Positions 46,019 to 59,000 of a stretch of 64,000 nucleotides of DNA are shown one piece after another; position 1 is the stretch's first letter, and the number at the start of each line of letters is the position of its first letter. The stretch is from contig CM061132.1 in the NCBI GenBank assembly GCA_030789695.1, positions 30,528,418-30,592,417 on the forward strand, given 5' to 3'. The position numbers and the translations under genes were made by a program. This DNA is from Scilla litardierei. Lineage: Eukaryota > Streptophyta > Magnoliopsida > Asparagales > Asparagaceae. The notes under the pieces are model-generated. The model made no database searches and was not told the origin of the DNA. It saw nothing but the letters and a program-made list of their open reading frames with translations.

Positions 46019-47911
46019 TGTTAATTATGAAAAAACATAAATACTTGTGACTATTCCCCTATTTGCAGTTAATCCATTGCCTAAGCAAATCATGAAGATC
46101 AATTAGTAATGGATGTCACTCAAAGATCAATGAAAGCAAGAAAAGTGGATTGGATGATCAAATATGGTGATTGAAGCTCCTAGAAGACTTCAAGCTCATA
46201 CTTTGAATAAAAGAGAGAGTTATACATAATGTAATCTTCTTTTTCTCTTCTAGTATGTATCTTAGAAGTAGAACTATGTTGGAGCGCACACACATCTTCA
46301 TTTCAGTCATAGGAAATCATTAGATCACTTTTCCTTAGACTCCAATTCATAATTCTCAAGAATGTGCATGTTGTGATTTCAACAGTCGACTGCTGAACGA
46401 TTTACAGTCGCTTGTCTAAAAACAGTCGACTGTGTTTTGTTCTACAGTCGCCTGTTATGCACATACTTAATCAGTTGATTTTTGTGCTTTCTAAACTTTA
46501 ACTCTTTCAGGCGACTGATGTACATTTTACAGGCGCCTGCCCAAGAAACAGTCGACTGTGATTTGTTAATCAGTCGCATGTATATCTTCAGCCCAAAGAT
46601 CATTCCATTTCAACTGGCCAGTCGACTGATGATGTATTTATAGTCGCCTGTCCAAGGCACAGTCGAATGTAAATGCTTCAACAGTCGCATATCCATGATT
46701 ACTCTGCAGAACTTGCTCTCTAGAATATTTCAAGTTTTAGTGCTAGTCGACTGATGTAGTATTTACAGTCGACTGTCCATGGAACAGTCGACTGTCAATG
46801 CTTCAAGAGTCGTCTGTCCGTAAGCTTCTCTACAAACTCAACTGTCTGGAAAATGTCAGGGTTTGTGACAGTCGACTGATATTAGTTTCACAGGGGCCTG
46901 CCCATGGCACAGGCGCATGTGTATTCCACATCAGTCGCATGTCCTGTCTTCCCAGTATTTTCTGAGATTTTCTCAGCTTACCCTTAGTGTTGTAAGTCGC
47001 CTGTAGAAGGACTTACAGTCGCATGTTGGATTTACAGTCGACTGTCTTCTCTTCATCAGTCGACTGTCCACGTGGTAAGTTATCATTTGAATTCTCACCT
47101 ACCTCTGACATAGTGCAGCAGTCTACTGTGTTTTGTTCAGCAGTCGACTTTCGCGTGTGTAAATTCTATCCGTTGGCTTTTTCTCCACAGCTTTTGAAGG
47201 GGTTTTTGGGGATTTAGTTTGACGGCTTTGGGAAAACTATAAAGGCATCCTCTAATGTTCCATTGAGAGGTTACTCAACCATTCAAGTTTTCAGCTTCCT
47301 TGATCAAAGCTCTCAAAATTCCTTAAGCCCTAGAATTCCTATCTTTCATTCTCTTGCTCTCCAACCTAGAACCAAAGAGAAATCTTCTAGGCATTTGGTG
47401 CTGTCAAGAGAAAGGGCTTTCCTCTCTTCCAAGAGAGACATCAACACTTCAACACACTTTGCTCCTTCAAGTTTTACTCCAAGACATATGTGATTGTAAG
47501 TGTTATCATTTCAATATTTCATATATTTCATTGTTAGATTAACTCTCGGTTAGTGAGAGTGATTTGCTTGCTCCCAAGTTGTGGGAGTCAAGGACATCGA
47601 GTGTACTTCGATTTCACTTGTAGGGTTGCTACAAGTGGGTTTAAAGGTAACCTCAAGTTCGGGTTCTAACTTGAGTATCTGGTGGTATCCGGGTGGAAGG
47701 GACGTATGATTACTGGGAACAAGTCGAGAATTGACTTGGGTAATTCGAACCCTTGAAACATCATTGCATTTGCATTGTTTCATTTTAGGGTTTATTTTCA
47801 TTCCGTATTAATTGTTGGTTAGGAATTTAATTTGGTGTAATTATCATTTTAAATTGCATAAACACTATTCAACCCCCTTCTAGTGTTTTCCTCATAGCTA
47901 GAGACCTTACA
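46019..47911 (+). repeat. Sirevirus-like LTR with CAGTCGACTG array
   Basis: From TGTTAATTATG to ...TAGAGACCTTACA. The end-proximal TATTCAACCCCCTTCTAG is typical of Sirevirus LTR ends. The boundaries are inferred from composition and the start of gag sequence at 47912; no second copy is in the window, and no primer site follows. Confidence 0.6.
46382..47245 (+). promoter_or_regulatory. CAGTCGACTG palindrome array and TATA box
   Basis: About 26 units spaced ~30 bp over 770 bp. Nine are exact CAGTCGACTG; others are CAGTCGCCTG, CAGTCGCATG or CAGGCGCCTG. The last is at 47141-47150. CTATAAAG follows at 47238, 88 bp later. Confidence 0.75.
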
Positions 47912-49442
47912 GGAACGTCATATGTGAAGGAGTCTAGACGTGCCTTGCTGAGTACAGAATATGAGAGCTTCTGCATGCTTCCATCAGAATCCATCAAAGA
48001 GATGTTTGCGAGGTTCACTGGCATCGTCTACAAGTGTAGCTCCCTTGGTACGCCATACTCTAGTCTTGAGCAGGTGAGGAAAATCTTAAGGGCGCTGCCA
48101 ATCTTGTTCCAGCCTAAAGTCGTAGCCATTCAAGAAGCTAAAGATATATTAAAGATGAGAGTGGAGGACTTGATATGCAACTTAATGTCCTATGAGCTTG
48201 AGCTACAAAGCATCGAAGCTAGAGAGAAACCAGAAGCCAAAGCTCCAAAACCATTAGCTCTTCAAGCTAAGGAAGATGACGACGACGATCTTGATGAGGA
48301 GCATGCACTGATGGTGAGAGGATTCAGCAGATAATCATGACAAAGCAAGGAAGAGCTGAATTGGCGCAAAGGTTGAATCACTCCAATAAATATAATCCTG
48401 CTAGAAATACTTCTAAACAGAATACTGCTGATAAAGTTGAATGTTTTAAATGCAGGAGGAAGGGACACTTCGCAAGAATTTTCCCACAAGAAAAGAATGA
48501 CGTCGCTGAAAAGAAAGGAAAATCGTTAGCGATAACGTGGGAAATGGATAGCGAAGATGAGGAGGAAACTGCGCACACCTCCCTCTGCTTAATAGCAAAG
48601 CACAATGAGATAAAATCTTGCACTAAAGTTGAACTTGTGAATATTTGTAAGGGAATGCAAGATAAAATTTATGAGTTAGAATCTACCTTTGATAGCTATA
48701 GGAATGGTAAATTTGTATTACAACAAGAAAACTGTGACATGTCTGATAAAATTGTTGAGTTAGAATCTACTGTAGAATGCTATAGAAATTCTAGCTTTGA
48801 ATTGCAAAAAGAAAAGTGTGACATGCCTAAAGAAATTGATAATCTGAAAGAAAAACTTGTTGAATGTAACCTTACCATTGACTTGATGAAAAAGGAGAAA
48901 TCTAACTTTCATGAAGAAATTGAATGCCTTTCTTGTCCAACTTTGTTAAAAGAAATTAACATGCATAAAGAAAAATTGATTATGTTTGAAACTGAAAACA
49001 AAGAGCTTATTGAAAATATGTGCATGCTAAAAATCAGCTTAATGCAAAAATGAATGATTTTGAAAAGAAAGAGGAGGAAAACAAGAGAGCTTTCATTAGT
49101 AAATGCACTTTGCTTGTGAATGAAAATGCTTTATTGAAATCCAAAGTCACGCACCTAGAATTGTCCATTAAGAAATTTTCTATTGGAAACAATCTTTAGA
49201 TACTATTCTTGAACATCAACTATATGGCAATAATAGACGTGGACTTGGATATGGTTTGAGACATGCGGAAAAGACTAATTATAAGAGATTTCATAATGTG
49301 CCAACCAAAGTGAAAAATGTTTATGCAAAGTGCTTTACATGTGCTAGTATTGGTCATACTTCTCATAATTGCAAATATAGGAACATGAATATCAAATTCA
49401 AGCAAATTTGGGTTTCTAAAAATTTGATGACTAATGTGAGTT
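47912..49442 (+). pseudogene. gag: Sirevirus Gag, N-terminus missing, two zinc knuckles
   Basis: Begins mid-domain (GTSYVKESRRALLSTEYESF, ESIKEMFARFTGIV, KILRALP), the UBN2-type core of Sirevirus Gag. A frame change near 48325 leads into 48337-49053 with a first zinc knuckle CFKCRRKGHFARIF, in which the final Cys is Phe, then a long Glu/Lys coiled coil. A one-base loss in an A run near 49030 moves the frame. The homology ends with a complete second knuckle CFTCASIGHTSHNC and KQIWVSK, stop at ~49442. A coiled coil between two zinc knuckles is typical of long Sirevirus Gags. Broken by at least three frame changes or stops. Confidence 0.8.
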
Positions 49443-50851
49443 GACCTTGTTGGATTTCAATGTCACACATAACATCTTCTATGTAGGTAGCAGGTGGCTA
49501 GGAACTATGAATCGAATGTCGCATCTTATTAAAGTTTCGTAGGCAAACGACGACGCGAATGTATGGTTTTTTTCTTTTTGAACTTAATGCATAACTTCAT
49601 AGCATTTGTTTTGTGTGCTTGATTTTGTTTTTATTTGTGTGTTAGTTTGTTTGCTTTCTAGCTTGTTTAGTTCTTTATAAAGAAAAATAAAAAAAAATGA
49701 AAAAGACAATAAAAATTGGTGCTTAATGTATATCTTTATTTTGAATCATTTAAGTGATATTAATGAATGCTACTCATATCCATGTAGAAATTAATGTATT
49801 ATTGTTATGGCTACATGCGCATGTTTGATTTTCTAAATAGCTATGACATGTTCAATGATTAGAATAATTTGATTTCTATACCTACACCTTTACTTCCACG
49901 AGTATTAAATATTGTTGTACATTTGGAGACATCTTTTATGAAATATTGGAAAGTGAATATAGGATGAAAAATAACTGAAAATCTAAGAGATATGATGTGT
50001 CTTGCCATGCATAAAAATTGAGCACAAAAGAATTAAATGTGAAACAAAAAAATTGAAAAAAGAATGAAAATAACTCCGTATGAAAAATGGATACAATCCT
50101 TGGGAAGTACACTACCCACGAGTATCCAACATATGCTTTACGGGTAATCTTCAGCGTTGGTGTTATACTCTCAAGCAATGCCACACCCACATCTAAGAGT
50201 CCTTATAGGCTATGTTTTTGGGTGTGGTATCTTGAACTCATTTTTAATGAGATGGGGAAAATCAATCCTTGATGATTTCATGTTTAATGGAAAATGTGGA
50301 TTGGTTTTGGTTGAATTTCTTAAAAGATCTCCTCATGTGCTTCAATGTTTAATCATCACACTTACACGATGGTGTAGAAGTTTATGTTATAATTTTCATT
50401 GAATTTAAATTGCTTATTCTATGAATGTCTACATGCAAGTGCTAGTTGTAATTCATAATACTCTTTAGTTTGCATGTGGTATGAAATTTGACTTCGTTAT
50501 TCACTTTTGATGATAATAAAAGGGGGAGAAATTATTGGGAATATTTGGTGTGCATTAATGCTTAAATGTGGAATACATGAATATTGGTTTGAGGGGAAGC
50601 ATTAATGAATAATGAATGCATGCATGTGCTTAATGAATATGTGAATATTTGTTCAAGGGCGGCATGAATAAGGGGGAGCATGCTTGTATGTTTAAAACAT
50701 CATTGATGCATGCTTGTATATTGCACATCATACTTGTTGCATATTGCATACATCATCCATTATCACACTTCACACACACATGTCACGGTGATATCATTTG
50801 AATCGTTATTGCAAATCTTATATTAGTTTGTCATCATCAAAAGGGGGAGAT
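49443..50851 (+). other. Sirevirus internal remnant: no pol, multiple polypurine tracts
   Basis: No protease, integrase or RT can be read, so pol is deleted. AAAAGGGGGAGAAATT (50517), AAGGGGGAGCA (50669) and AAAAGGGGGAGATTG (50839, immediately before the LTR) are repeated polypurine tracts, a known Sirevirus trait. Confidence 0.75.
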
Positions 50852-52495
50852 TGTTGGATACAACATGTAGTTGGATACAACGATCGATGAATTCGTGTTT
50901 GATGATAACAAACGTGTGTGAACGATGTAACGTGTGTGCTAAGTGTTTTCAGGAATGGCACTCTCGCAAATACTCAAAGAGAGACTAAGTCAAAGTGATG
51001 GAGAATTTGCCATTCACTAGCAAAGTGGACTATGTCAAAGATGGAGATAATGGCTACAGATATTGGACTAAGTCAAATATGGGAAGATAAGGAGGAAATC
51101 AATTCAAACCCATATTTGAATTGATTCAAATCAATTGGTGCATGAATCAAATCCTAAAGCCATACAAATTGAAGACTTGGTCAAATATGGAGAGATATGG
51201 AAAATCTCATGCAAACTAATGGTGATTAAATGAGATCCAATTCAATCCTATAGACATCCTTATTCAAACTCCATATCCAAAGTGATTCATTCAAATCCTA
51301 TTCAAGCTAGGATTCCTTCCCATCTCCATCATTTATGGGATTCCAATTGATTCTAATTGATCTCATCCTCTCCTATATAAACCTATATTCAAAGAGAGGT
51401 ATTTTGAGAGAGGAGAACCAAGAGGAAATTCGGCCAACTCAAGGGAAAGGGGAAGGCCGCAACTTTTCGTGTCCATAAGGCCCTATATTGCACAACATTG
51501 AATAGCCTACCCTCCCTTGCGCAACCTTCTTCCTCCTTGCAAAAGCCCCATTACCAAAGAGCATCATCTCCATCCTCCCACAAGCAAAGCTCCATTACCT
51601 CTCCTTGTGCAAGCTACAAGCAACCAAGGCCAAAATTCCATTTCCCATCATCCTATTTCCGCACGTCTTCAAGCAAGGAGCCACATCCTCAAGTTGTTCC
51701 ATCTCCAAGATACATTGCGCAAGCCATCAAGTACAAGGCCGCAAGTTTGCAAGCATCCACACCCTTGCCACAATCTTCAACCATCCAAGGAGCTCCTCCT
51801 CCCTTCATTGCGCAAGGCACAATCAAGTTCTCCATGGCTTCTTCCTCCTTTTCATTACGCAACTCCAAGGGAAGGTCATCTACAAACATTGTGCAACATC
51901 TTGGGAGACACCATCAAGGCCGCAACTTGCATCCATCTTCAAGTCATCAAGGCCGCAAGCTTCACCCAAGGTGATACGTGACGTGACGACTACATCATTG
52001 TCAGACTTGATCTGACCTGAGCTGATTGACAGAGACGACTAACGCTACACAAACTAAGATTTCCTAAACTTCTTATTATTATATTTGTGTATTAGTAGCG
52101 ATATTTGTAGGGAAAACGTTACCATACTTATGTTTTGGGGTCTTGTTTAGTCCAGGACTAGACAAGAGGGTTTTGATGAGTTGGGCTTGTCTAGAGAAAG
52201 CATTTACTAGGTTGATAATGTTTTGCACTTGGGGAGTGTGGTACAAACTAGGTGAGAGTTGAGTTGGGGCTCATAGTTCATTGTAGTTATACAAAGAAAC
52301 ATATTAATGCTTGTATCTGCTTTGGGGCTGGAGTAGATCGTTGGGGCGACCGAACCAGGGTAAATCTGCTGTGTACTCTGTAATTGCTTATTATTTCCTC
52401 TGCTCTGCTATATCTGCCTGTAATTGCTCGTGGGTTGCACGAGAATTTTTATTAGCCTATTCCCACTCCCCTCTAGCGTAGATCCAGATCCAACA
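50852..52495 (+). repeat. Sirevirus 3' LTR
   Basis: TGTTGGATACAACATG ... GATCCAGATCCAACA, 1644 bp, after a classic polypurine tract. Inverted homologue of 25502-27166. TATA-like CTATATAAAC at ~51372. It contains three overlapping open frames of ~140-158 codons (51498-52015) in a CAA/CAAG-rich tract, which I regard as non-coding. Confidence 0.9.
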
Positions 52496-53373
52496 ATATA
52501 AAGTTGAGTTTTTATACTTCCCTGATTAGTATTTTCACTCGGTCTAGTGAGGGTTCACTCGGTCAAGTGAGAATATCATTCGACCGAGTGAAGCTAATTT
52601 TTCCAGCTTCAGGTTTCTAATATTCTCCATCTTATGTCTCGTTTTCCTTCTTCAAGTTCCTCCTTCTTTTCTCATTCAAACTCCTCCTTGCCACGAATCT
52701 CCTTCATCATATGTGCTCTCCATTAAATTGGCATCCTCATGGTCTTCTCCATGCAGATAAAACGTCGCCCAATGTCAGAATTTTCCCTAGCTTTTGATCT
52801 ATCGATTATTTTGTAAATTTGAACAAATAAAAAACTATGAATGAACTAAAATTAAGATAGAAATGTCTAGTTGCTTCCCTATAAATGCTCGTTTATAGTC
52901 TTGAGTTATGGTCTTGAGCTCGACCCCTTATGATTTACATTCTGTGCATGATATTCGGCGCATAGAAGATGCGCATGTCGAATTTGGCTAGGAGACCAGT
53001 GGGCTTTGAACGCTCAATGTTTTCTTGCTTGGTCTCCTCAAGTGGCGTCTCCTTTTTCATAATGGTGGGAGATGACTCCCCACAAGCTTTGCTTCAAGCC
53101 TTCAAAGGCTCCGTGTTCTTCCTCGGTGATGTTGGAATCTTCACCGATGGCGTGTGCTTGTTATGCTTCCCGGAAGAGAGTTTGCAGAGCTCTCTTATCC
53201 TCACGACGTCAGCGTGGTTCTCCTCTTCATCGGTGAGAGGGTTCAGGGTGCCTTCTATTTGGGAATTCTATCCAGAAATTGGCTCCCCATCAAATTCCTC
53301 CATTAGCAAGGTTTTCACGGTGTAAGGTGTGGCTTCTTTGATGACCTCTTCAAGTGGGTCGACATAGTCATTC
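52496..53373 (-). pseudogene. Athila-C polyprotein remnant, left of LARD-B
   Basis: On the minus strand 53373-52950 reads YVDPLEEVIKEATPYTVKTL and further acidic, degenerate coding sequence with stops, the segment after protease in Athila polyproteins. It is continuous in frame with the part right of the LARD-B insertion. 52496-52950 has no coding signal; 52536-52592 carries three CACTCGGTCGAGTG-like palindromes. The left edge is the Sirevirus LTR end. Confidence 0.7.
53369..53373. other. Target-site duplication of LARD-B, left copy
   Basis: CATTC, identical to 61705-61709. Confidence 0.95.
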
Positions 53374-56018
53374 TGTCACGGTCGCTTTCCGACCGTATGT
53401 TTTTCGTGTGTGAACTTTCTTGTTCGTACGCATATTTTTGTGACCTCCTCTTGCATCCCAAATGCACGAAGTAATATTTCGTTGTGACCTCTGAGAGAGT
53501 ACTTATTTGTGGAATTTTTCGTGAACGTCATTTCACGGCTCATTCTTCCACAAAACAGTTTTGTTTGAAGGGGTGTGGTAACTTTAGACTTCGACATTTG
53601 ACCTCTTTATTTTTAGTTCTGTTTTTCGTCAACCTAGCACGTGACCGATCATCGTAGTCTCGATTCTCTCGTCGACACGGTCCTCCCGGTATTTTTCTTA
53701 TACTTATCGGACACTGCTAGACCTACCAATCACCCTAATTACATTCAACCTTTACTTAGCCCTAATTAATTTGAATTCAAATATTATTTAAAACCTAATT
53801 AAATATTTAGGATTTGATACGTATGGCATGTGATTTCCCTAGCTATAGGTTACACTAGTTGCACCCCCTCCCTCTCACACCTTCTCTCTCCAGTCAACCT
53901 AAGTCTACCCCATTTTAAACCCCAATTAGCCAATTCTCAATGCTATAGCAGAACTTCACCCTAGGGTTTGGAAACCCATGCACGCGTAACCGCCCAACCC
54001 ATCACAGCTACCACCTCCCTCCAGAGCTCCGGCCACCCATGGCCACCCCCTACTCCGGCCATCTTCCACCACCTCGCGCAATGACCTCCTCCTCCTCATA
54101 AACCGCACAAACCCTTGCTTCACCCTACGAAAACTGTCCTTTCCTTTACAAAACCCCCACGCACAGCCCATCTTGCCACCGTCGGCCACCATCCATGCCA
54201 CCACCCGTCAGCAGTCCGACCCCCTAGACACCCTGGCCACCTACTGCAGCCCCCACCTGTCGCATACATCTCCCCCAAGCCTCTAGCTGCAGATCAGCCC
54301 TAGCCACCTCTAAAAACTTCCGTTGGCCCATGTGAAACTCACGGCCAGCCCTAGGATCGCCGCCGATCACCCTCCGGCCACCCATGTAGCCGTCGGTTGT
54401 CCCCCTCTGAGCCGACAGTAAGCCGCACCCCCGGATCCGCGAGCAATAGCTGTCCCTCCTGCCGCTCATCCCTTGCTCACCGCCGTTCACACGTCGTGCT
54501 ACCGTGGTCGATAGTGCCGTCTTCGCCCTTGATCACCGCACCTCACTCGCTACCGGAGTCCAACCCATGACGTCGCTACCCGATGTCAGTGTAGCTCCGC
54601 GTTGTGTTGAGGTAAATCCCGAACCGTAGGAACCCAAACCCTGCATGTTAACAAGATAAAAACTGTAATTTTCATTGTTTGATTAAATAACTAATTGAAG
54701 ATTAATAATATGGGACTGTAGGTTGGTGATGTTTGTTGAGCATATAAGAGATCCTGGACCTCTTTGATCTGAGACTTAGGGACATCGTTTCAGGCAAGTG
54801 AAACTTGCTCAATCGTTTGGTAGGCCATGTTTAGGCCATTCTGTGAAATTGTGTAAAAGAGATTAGGCGGTGAAATGATAGTCTCATAGATGCCATATTT
54901 GATCTAGCTCGACAACGAAGCTAGACCCGACACCATACTAGATCTAGCTTAACAACGAAGCTAGATCCGACACCCTTACCATGTCATTTCATGCATCTCA
55001 CAAGTCAAGTTTATTTTGATCTAACGGTACGCAAATCAATATCTACTCATATTGCATATCATTTCATGTTTGTCGTGATTGTGTAGCACACGCTACTATT
55101 GCAATGCTACGATGAGTAGGATTTGACTCCTACATCATGAATGAGGCTAGGTACACCCCTATGCCAAATCAAGAACACTTCCTGGCTCGTGATCCAGAAG
55201 ATGGGCACAGGTCCATACACACGTGGAGGTGTAGGGTTAAGCGATCACTCAACGTAGAAGTGTGCTCGTACAGCCACTTCAGCTGAAAGGCGTAAACCCT
55301 GTGGGAGGGATAAGGTTAAGCGATCACTCAGGGTAGAAGTGTGCCCGATCAGCAACTTCAGCTGCAAGACATAAACACTGTGCACATCGTGAATACAAGT
55401 TAATCGTGAAATCGTGAATATTGTTTAGTAGATTTTTGCTACGACGTGTCATGCAAATATTAACTATCATGTTCATCTTAAACTGATGCATTCATTAAAT
55501 GTCATGCTCATTCTAAATTGTTGCAATCATTGAATATCATGCCATGTTACCATATTTTAGGCTGCTAGTTGCATTCATTACTTTATGTTTCCTTGCACAA
55601 AAGTCTCCCTTCTCTTTTGGAGATTTTTGCTGACATGTGCCATTTTCTCTTTGGGTGCCATATGTCATATTTTGAGCCTGAGTTAGTTGCTGTGGAAGAC
55701 AGTTTGCTGACATCAAACTTGAGGTTGGTTATTATCTATGTTTTATTTCGTCCATGTTTGGGGGCCTTTCCTTTCAGATGCTTGTATTTCCTTTTATGAC
55801 TATCTCTGAATGTTTTGAATTTAATGTTGGATGTGATGTTGAATGTTGGTTATTATTGCCTGCTTTCAAAATTTTATTGTTGTTGTTGTTTCATTTGCAA
55901 TGTAAGAATCTGCGAATGGGTGTACACACAGACGATTATCAGACTGCAGCTTCACAGCTTTAGTCTGAGCAGACCTCTTCGCGTCTCGCCTTCCAAACTT
56001 TGGAAGCGGGGCGTGATA
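53374..56018 (+). repeat. LARD-B 5' LTR
   Basis: TGTCACGGTCGCTTTCCGACC ... GCGGGGCGTGATA (terminal TGACA changed to TGATA). Includes a GC-rich zone (53980-54600) and a tandem pair of ~78-bp units (55223-55384). Confidence 0.92.
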
Positions 56019-59000
56019 GGTTTTTGTGGTGGCCCATGCAGGTCGTTGCACCTGCAAAATATCGAAACAACGATAATAATAAAACATCCATTGAAACATT
56101 TGAACCATTCGAGTCATAAAAAAAATTTGAGTCTAATATGAAGGTTTTCCTTGTCTTAGATGGTAGGAAGACTTAGATAGACGTCCAGGTTTGATAGTCA
56201 GTCACCTTCGTAAGATTTAGGCGTACTCATCTTAGGATGCCTTAGTAGCCTCTCACCCGGCTCTGACCATATTAGATTTCTAGGGTCTTTCATTTAGTCG
56301 TTCGCTTGGGTTCATCAAATTTCGGGCCCAACAGAACGTAATCTTGATTCTCTAAGGACCTTTCCCTTAGATCTCTATTACAGTCTAGTTCATTAGAAAG
56401 TCTTAGTGCTAAGTCTCTCCTAATCTCTGGTCGGCCCGGTAATTAGAACCTCTGATTTCTATCATTTTCCTGATCATTACACTTTCGAGCTAATGATCAT
56501 AGGATCCCATCGTAGAAGATTCACTAAGTTTTCTCATTCGTGCGTTTTGAATATTTGATTCGCTTCCGTATTTTCGATTCACGTGATTCTCCATGTCGTT
56601 CATCATCAATCGTTAAATCTTCTCCATTACTATCCTCATCATTCGAAAAATATTTTCAATATTATTTATTTTGACTTCCTCTCCCGATTGAAATTATTTG
56701 AAAACATTTAGCATGCGCTTAGACTTCCTACATTCTTTGAATTTCGAAACTTCTTCGCCGAAATCTTTAAATTACTATCTTATAATATTTTCTAACCTAT
56801 ATCTTTCATACTCATGTGAATATTTTACTTCCTTCATATAATGATTTTTTTCGATAATCCAATATATCATTTCTTCTCTTACTATATATATTACTCAAAT
56901 TTATTTCAAACAACTTATTTTACCGAATTCTAAATATTTTTCTATGCAAAAGAGAACTCCAACTTTTCTAGTATGTCCGTTTTTATATACTTCGTATTTT
57001 AATGTATATCATCTACACACTGTTCCCCTGTATTTTATAATGATATTATTATATCTCTGTTTCACCCAACCAAGCTATCTCATTATCCTCGCCTTATCTG
57101 AACACGTTCAACCCGATCTTGTTTCGTTACGCTATTTGATTTCGGTGCCCTTACTATTGCTTAGTCATCCTACTAGTGCTTGTTGTTTCCTAGGTCAATC
57201 TTAGTATAGTATGGTGGGCCCGTGTGTGTGACCCCTGCGTACCACTATGATGAGTGTGCTACCCTTAGTATATTAATGATTGTCTCTTGTGTTATATAGG
57301 CATACTAAGTGTTATTCATGATATATGAAGTTGTATAAATGATAGTATTAATATATGTGTGGATAGCTATGCCATTTTAGGGATGTCTGTGTATATTAGA
57401 ATTAGTGTTGGAATATCTACTTGTAGTATTTGTAGTTTGAATGTACTTGTAAATGCTTGAAATAGTATACTAGTAAAGTCATGTGCATGTTAGGTGTAAT
57501 GATAATAGGTGTATCTATAGTTAAGTGTATAGGCCTATTATATGATCTATATGTTAGCACGTATGAGCATGTGTTCGCACGTAGATATGTATGTGCTAGT
57601 CGTAGGTAGATATGTACTTACTGTATGAAGGTGTGTGATATACGTATGGTAATAGGGTATAATTTTGTATAGTATTGCTTGCCTTTACGGGATGTTGTGT
57701 GTGTACGTGTATACACGATTATTGTATGTCATAACTATGTATGGATATGTATATGTAGTAGTATACTAATTATATGTAAATTGCTATGGTGTGAATATAT
57801 TATATGTATGTGACTATACGATGTATGCATATATGGGATAGTGTATTTTGATTGTATACGTGTGCTGATGTTTGTAATATAGTTATAGTATGTAAAGTGA
57901 TTGCATTACGGGGGTGTTACTCGACTAAATATAAAGTGTGTTTGGTATTATTGTGTGTATATGATAGCATGTGTTTTTACCTGTATAGTGTGACGAGTAA
58001 TATGGTTACGTTGGAATATATATATATTAGAGTCGTGTGTTGGTATGGATATGAATATCATGTTATATAAGTATTCTGGTTCTTGTATGGGTCTTTGAGT
58101 CTCACTTAAGCTTGAGTGGGTATACTCTAAGTATATTGTTATATTTGTCTGTGGTTTGTGTATAGTGCTATGAACATAGTAATGGATAATGTGTGTATAG
58201 TGATAGGTTTGGTTGTGCATAGTTATGTTGCGCACATGGTTATGAGTGGCTATACCATTATAAAGTTATAGGTGTTGGTCTTGTAGTATAGTTATTCACT
58301 AAGGTTTTACATGTTTTGAATGTATATGTGCTAGCTAAACCAGGTGTGTAGATATGCTAAGTATATAGTGGTATGAGTGGCATGTATGAATAGTATGTTA
58401 GCGTGTGTAGGCGTGCACCATGCACGGGTAAGTATGTGCTTAGCTATAGGTGTTTGCGACTATGGTATGTGTGTTGTGACTTGAAAATAGTTATAGGATT
58501 GTATGAGATGTTAATATATGATGGAGTATCTATGTGTATTTGAATAACTATATATGTGTGTATTTATAGTAGGGATGAATGTATATTAGATATAGCAAGC
58601 ATGATTTAATATTATATGGTGTGATTACATGTGTTGATATGTTTGGTGTTGAATGTACACTAAGAATTATATGGAGTAGTATATCCATGTTTATTTTGTA
58701 CATAGGTAGTTATCTATACGTGGAGTACCATGATTGTATTTGCTAGTGTGAAACTATTTTTATGTAGGTATCTGTACCCTGGTTATGTGATAAGTAAGTG
58801 ATAGTTATATAAGGGATGTACATGACTATATGCATGATTAGAGTACGTGTATGAATTTGACTGTCTATGATAGGAATAAGTATAGAATGTGTATATATAT
58901 GCATGTTTGTAGTATTAATGTTTGACTACCAAGTGCATATATAAGCACTTATAGTAACTATACATGGTTTGAATTATGGTGTGATATGATTGGGGTAGTT

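Noticed and set aside
51498..52015. Three overlapping open frames of 136-158 codons in the Sirevirus LTR
   Set aside because: All three frames are open in a CAA/AAG-rich tract of an LTR. The inverted copy at 25984-26552 has similar but broken frames. No domain recognised.
52969..53325. 118-codon plus-strand ORF
   Set aside because: It is antisense to the Athila-C polyprotein, whose homology is clear on the minus strand.
53380..54490. Possible host gene in the GC-rich part of the LARD-B LTR
   Set aside because: The same sequence recurs at 59071-60200 in the other LTR with frame-breaking differences.
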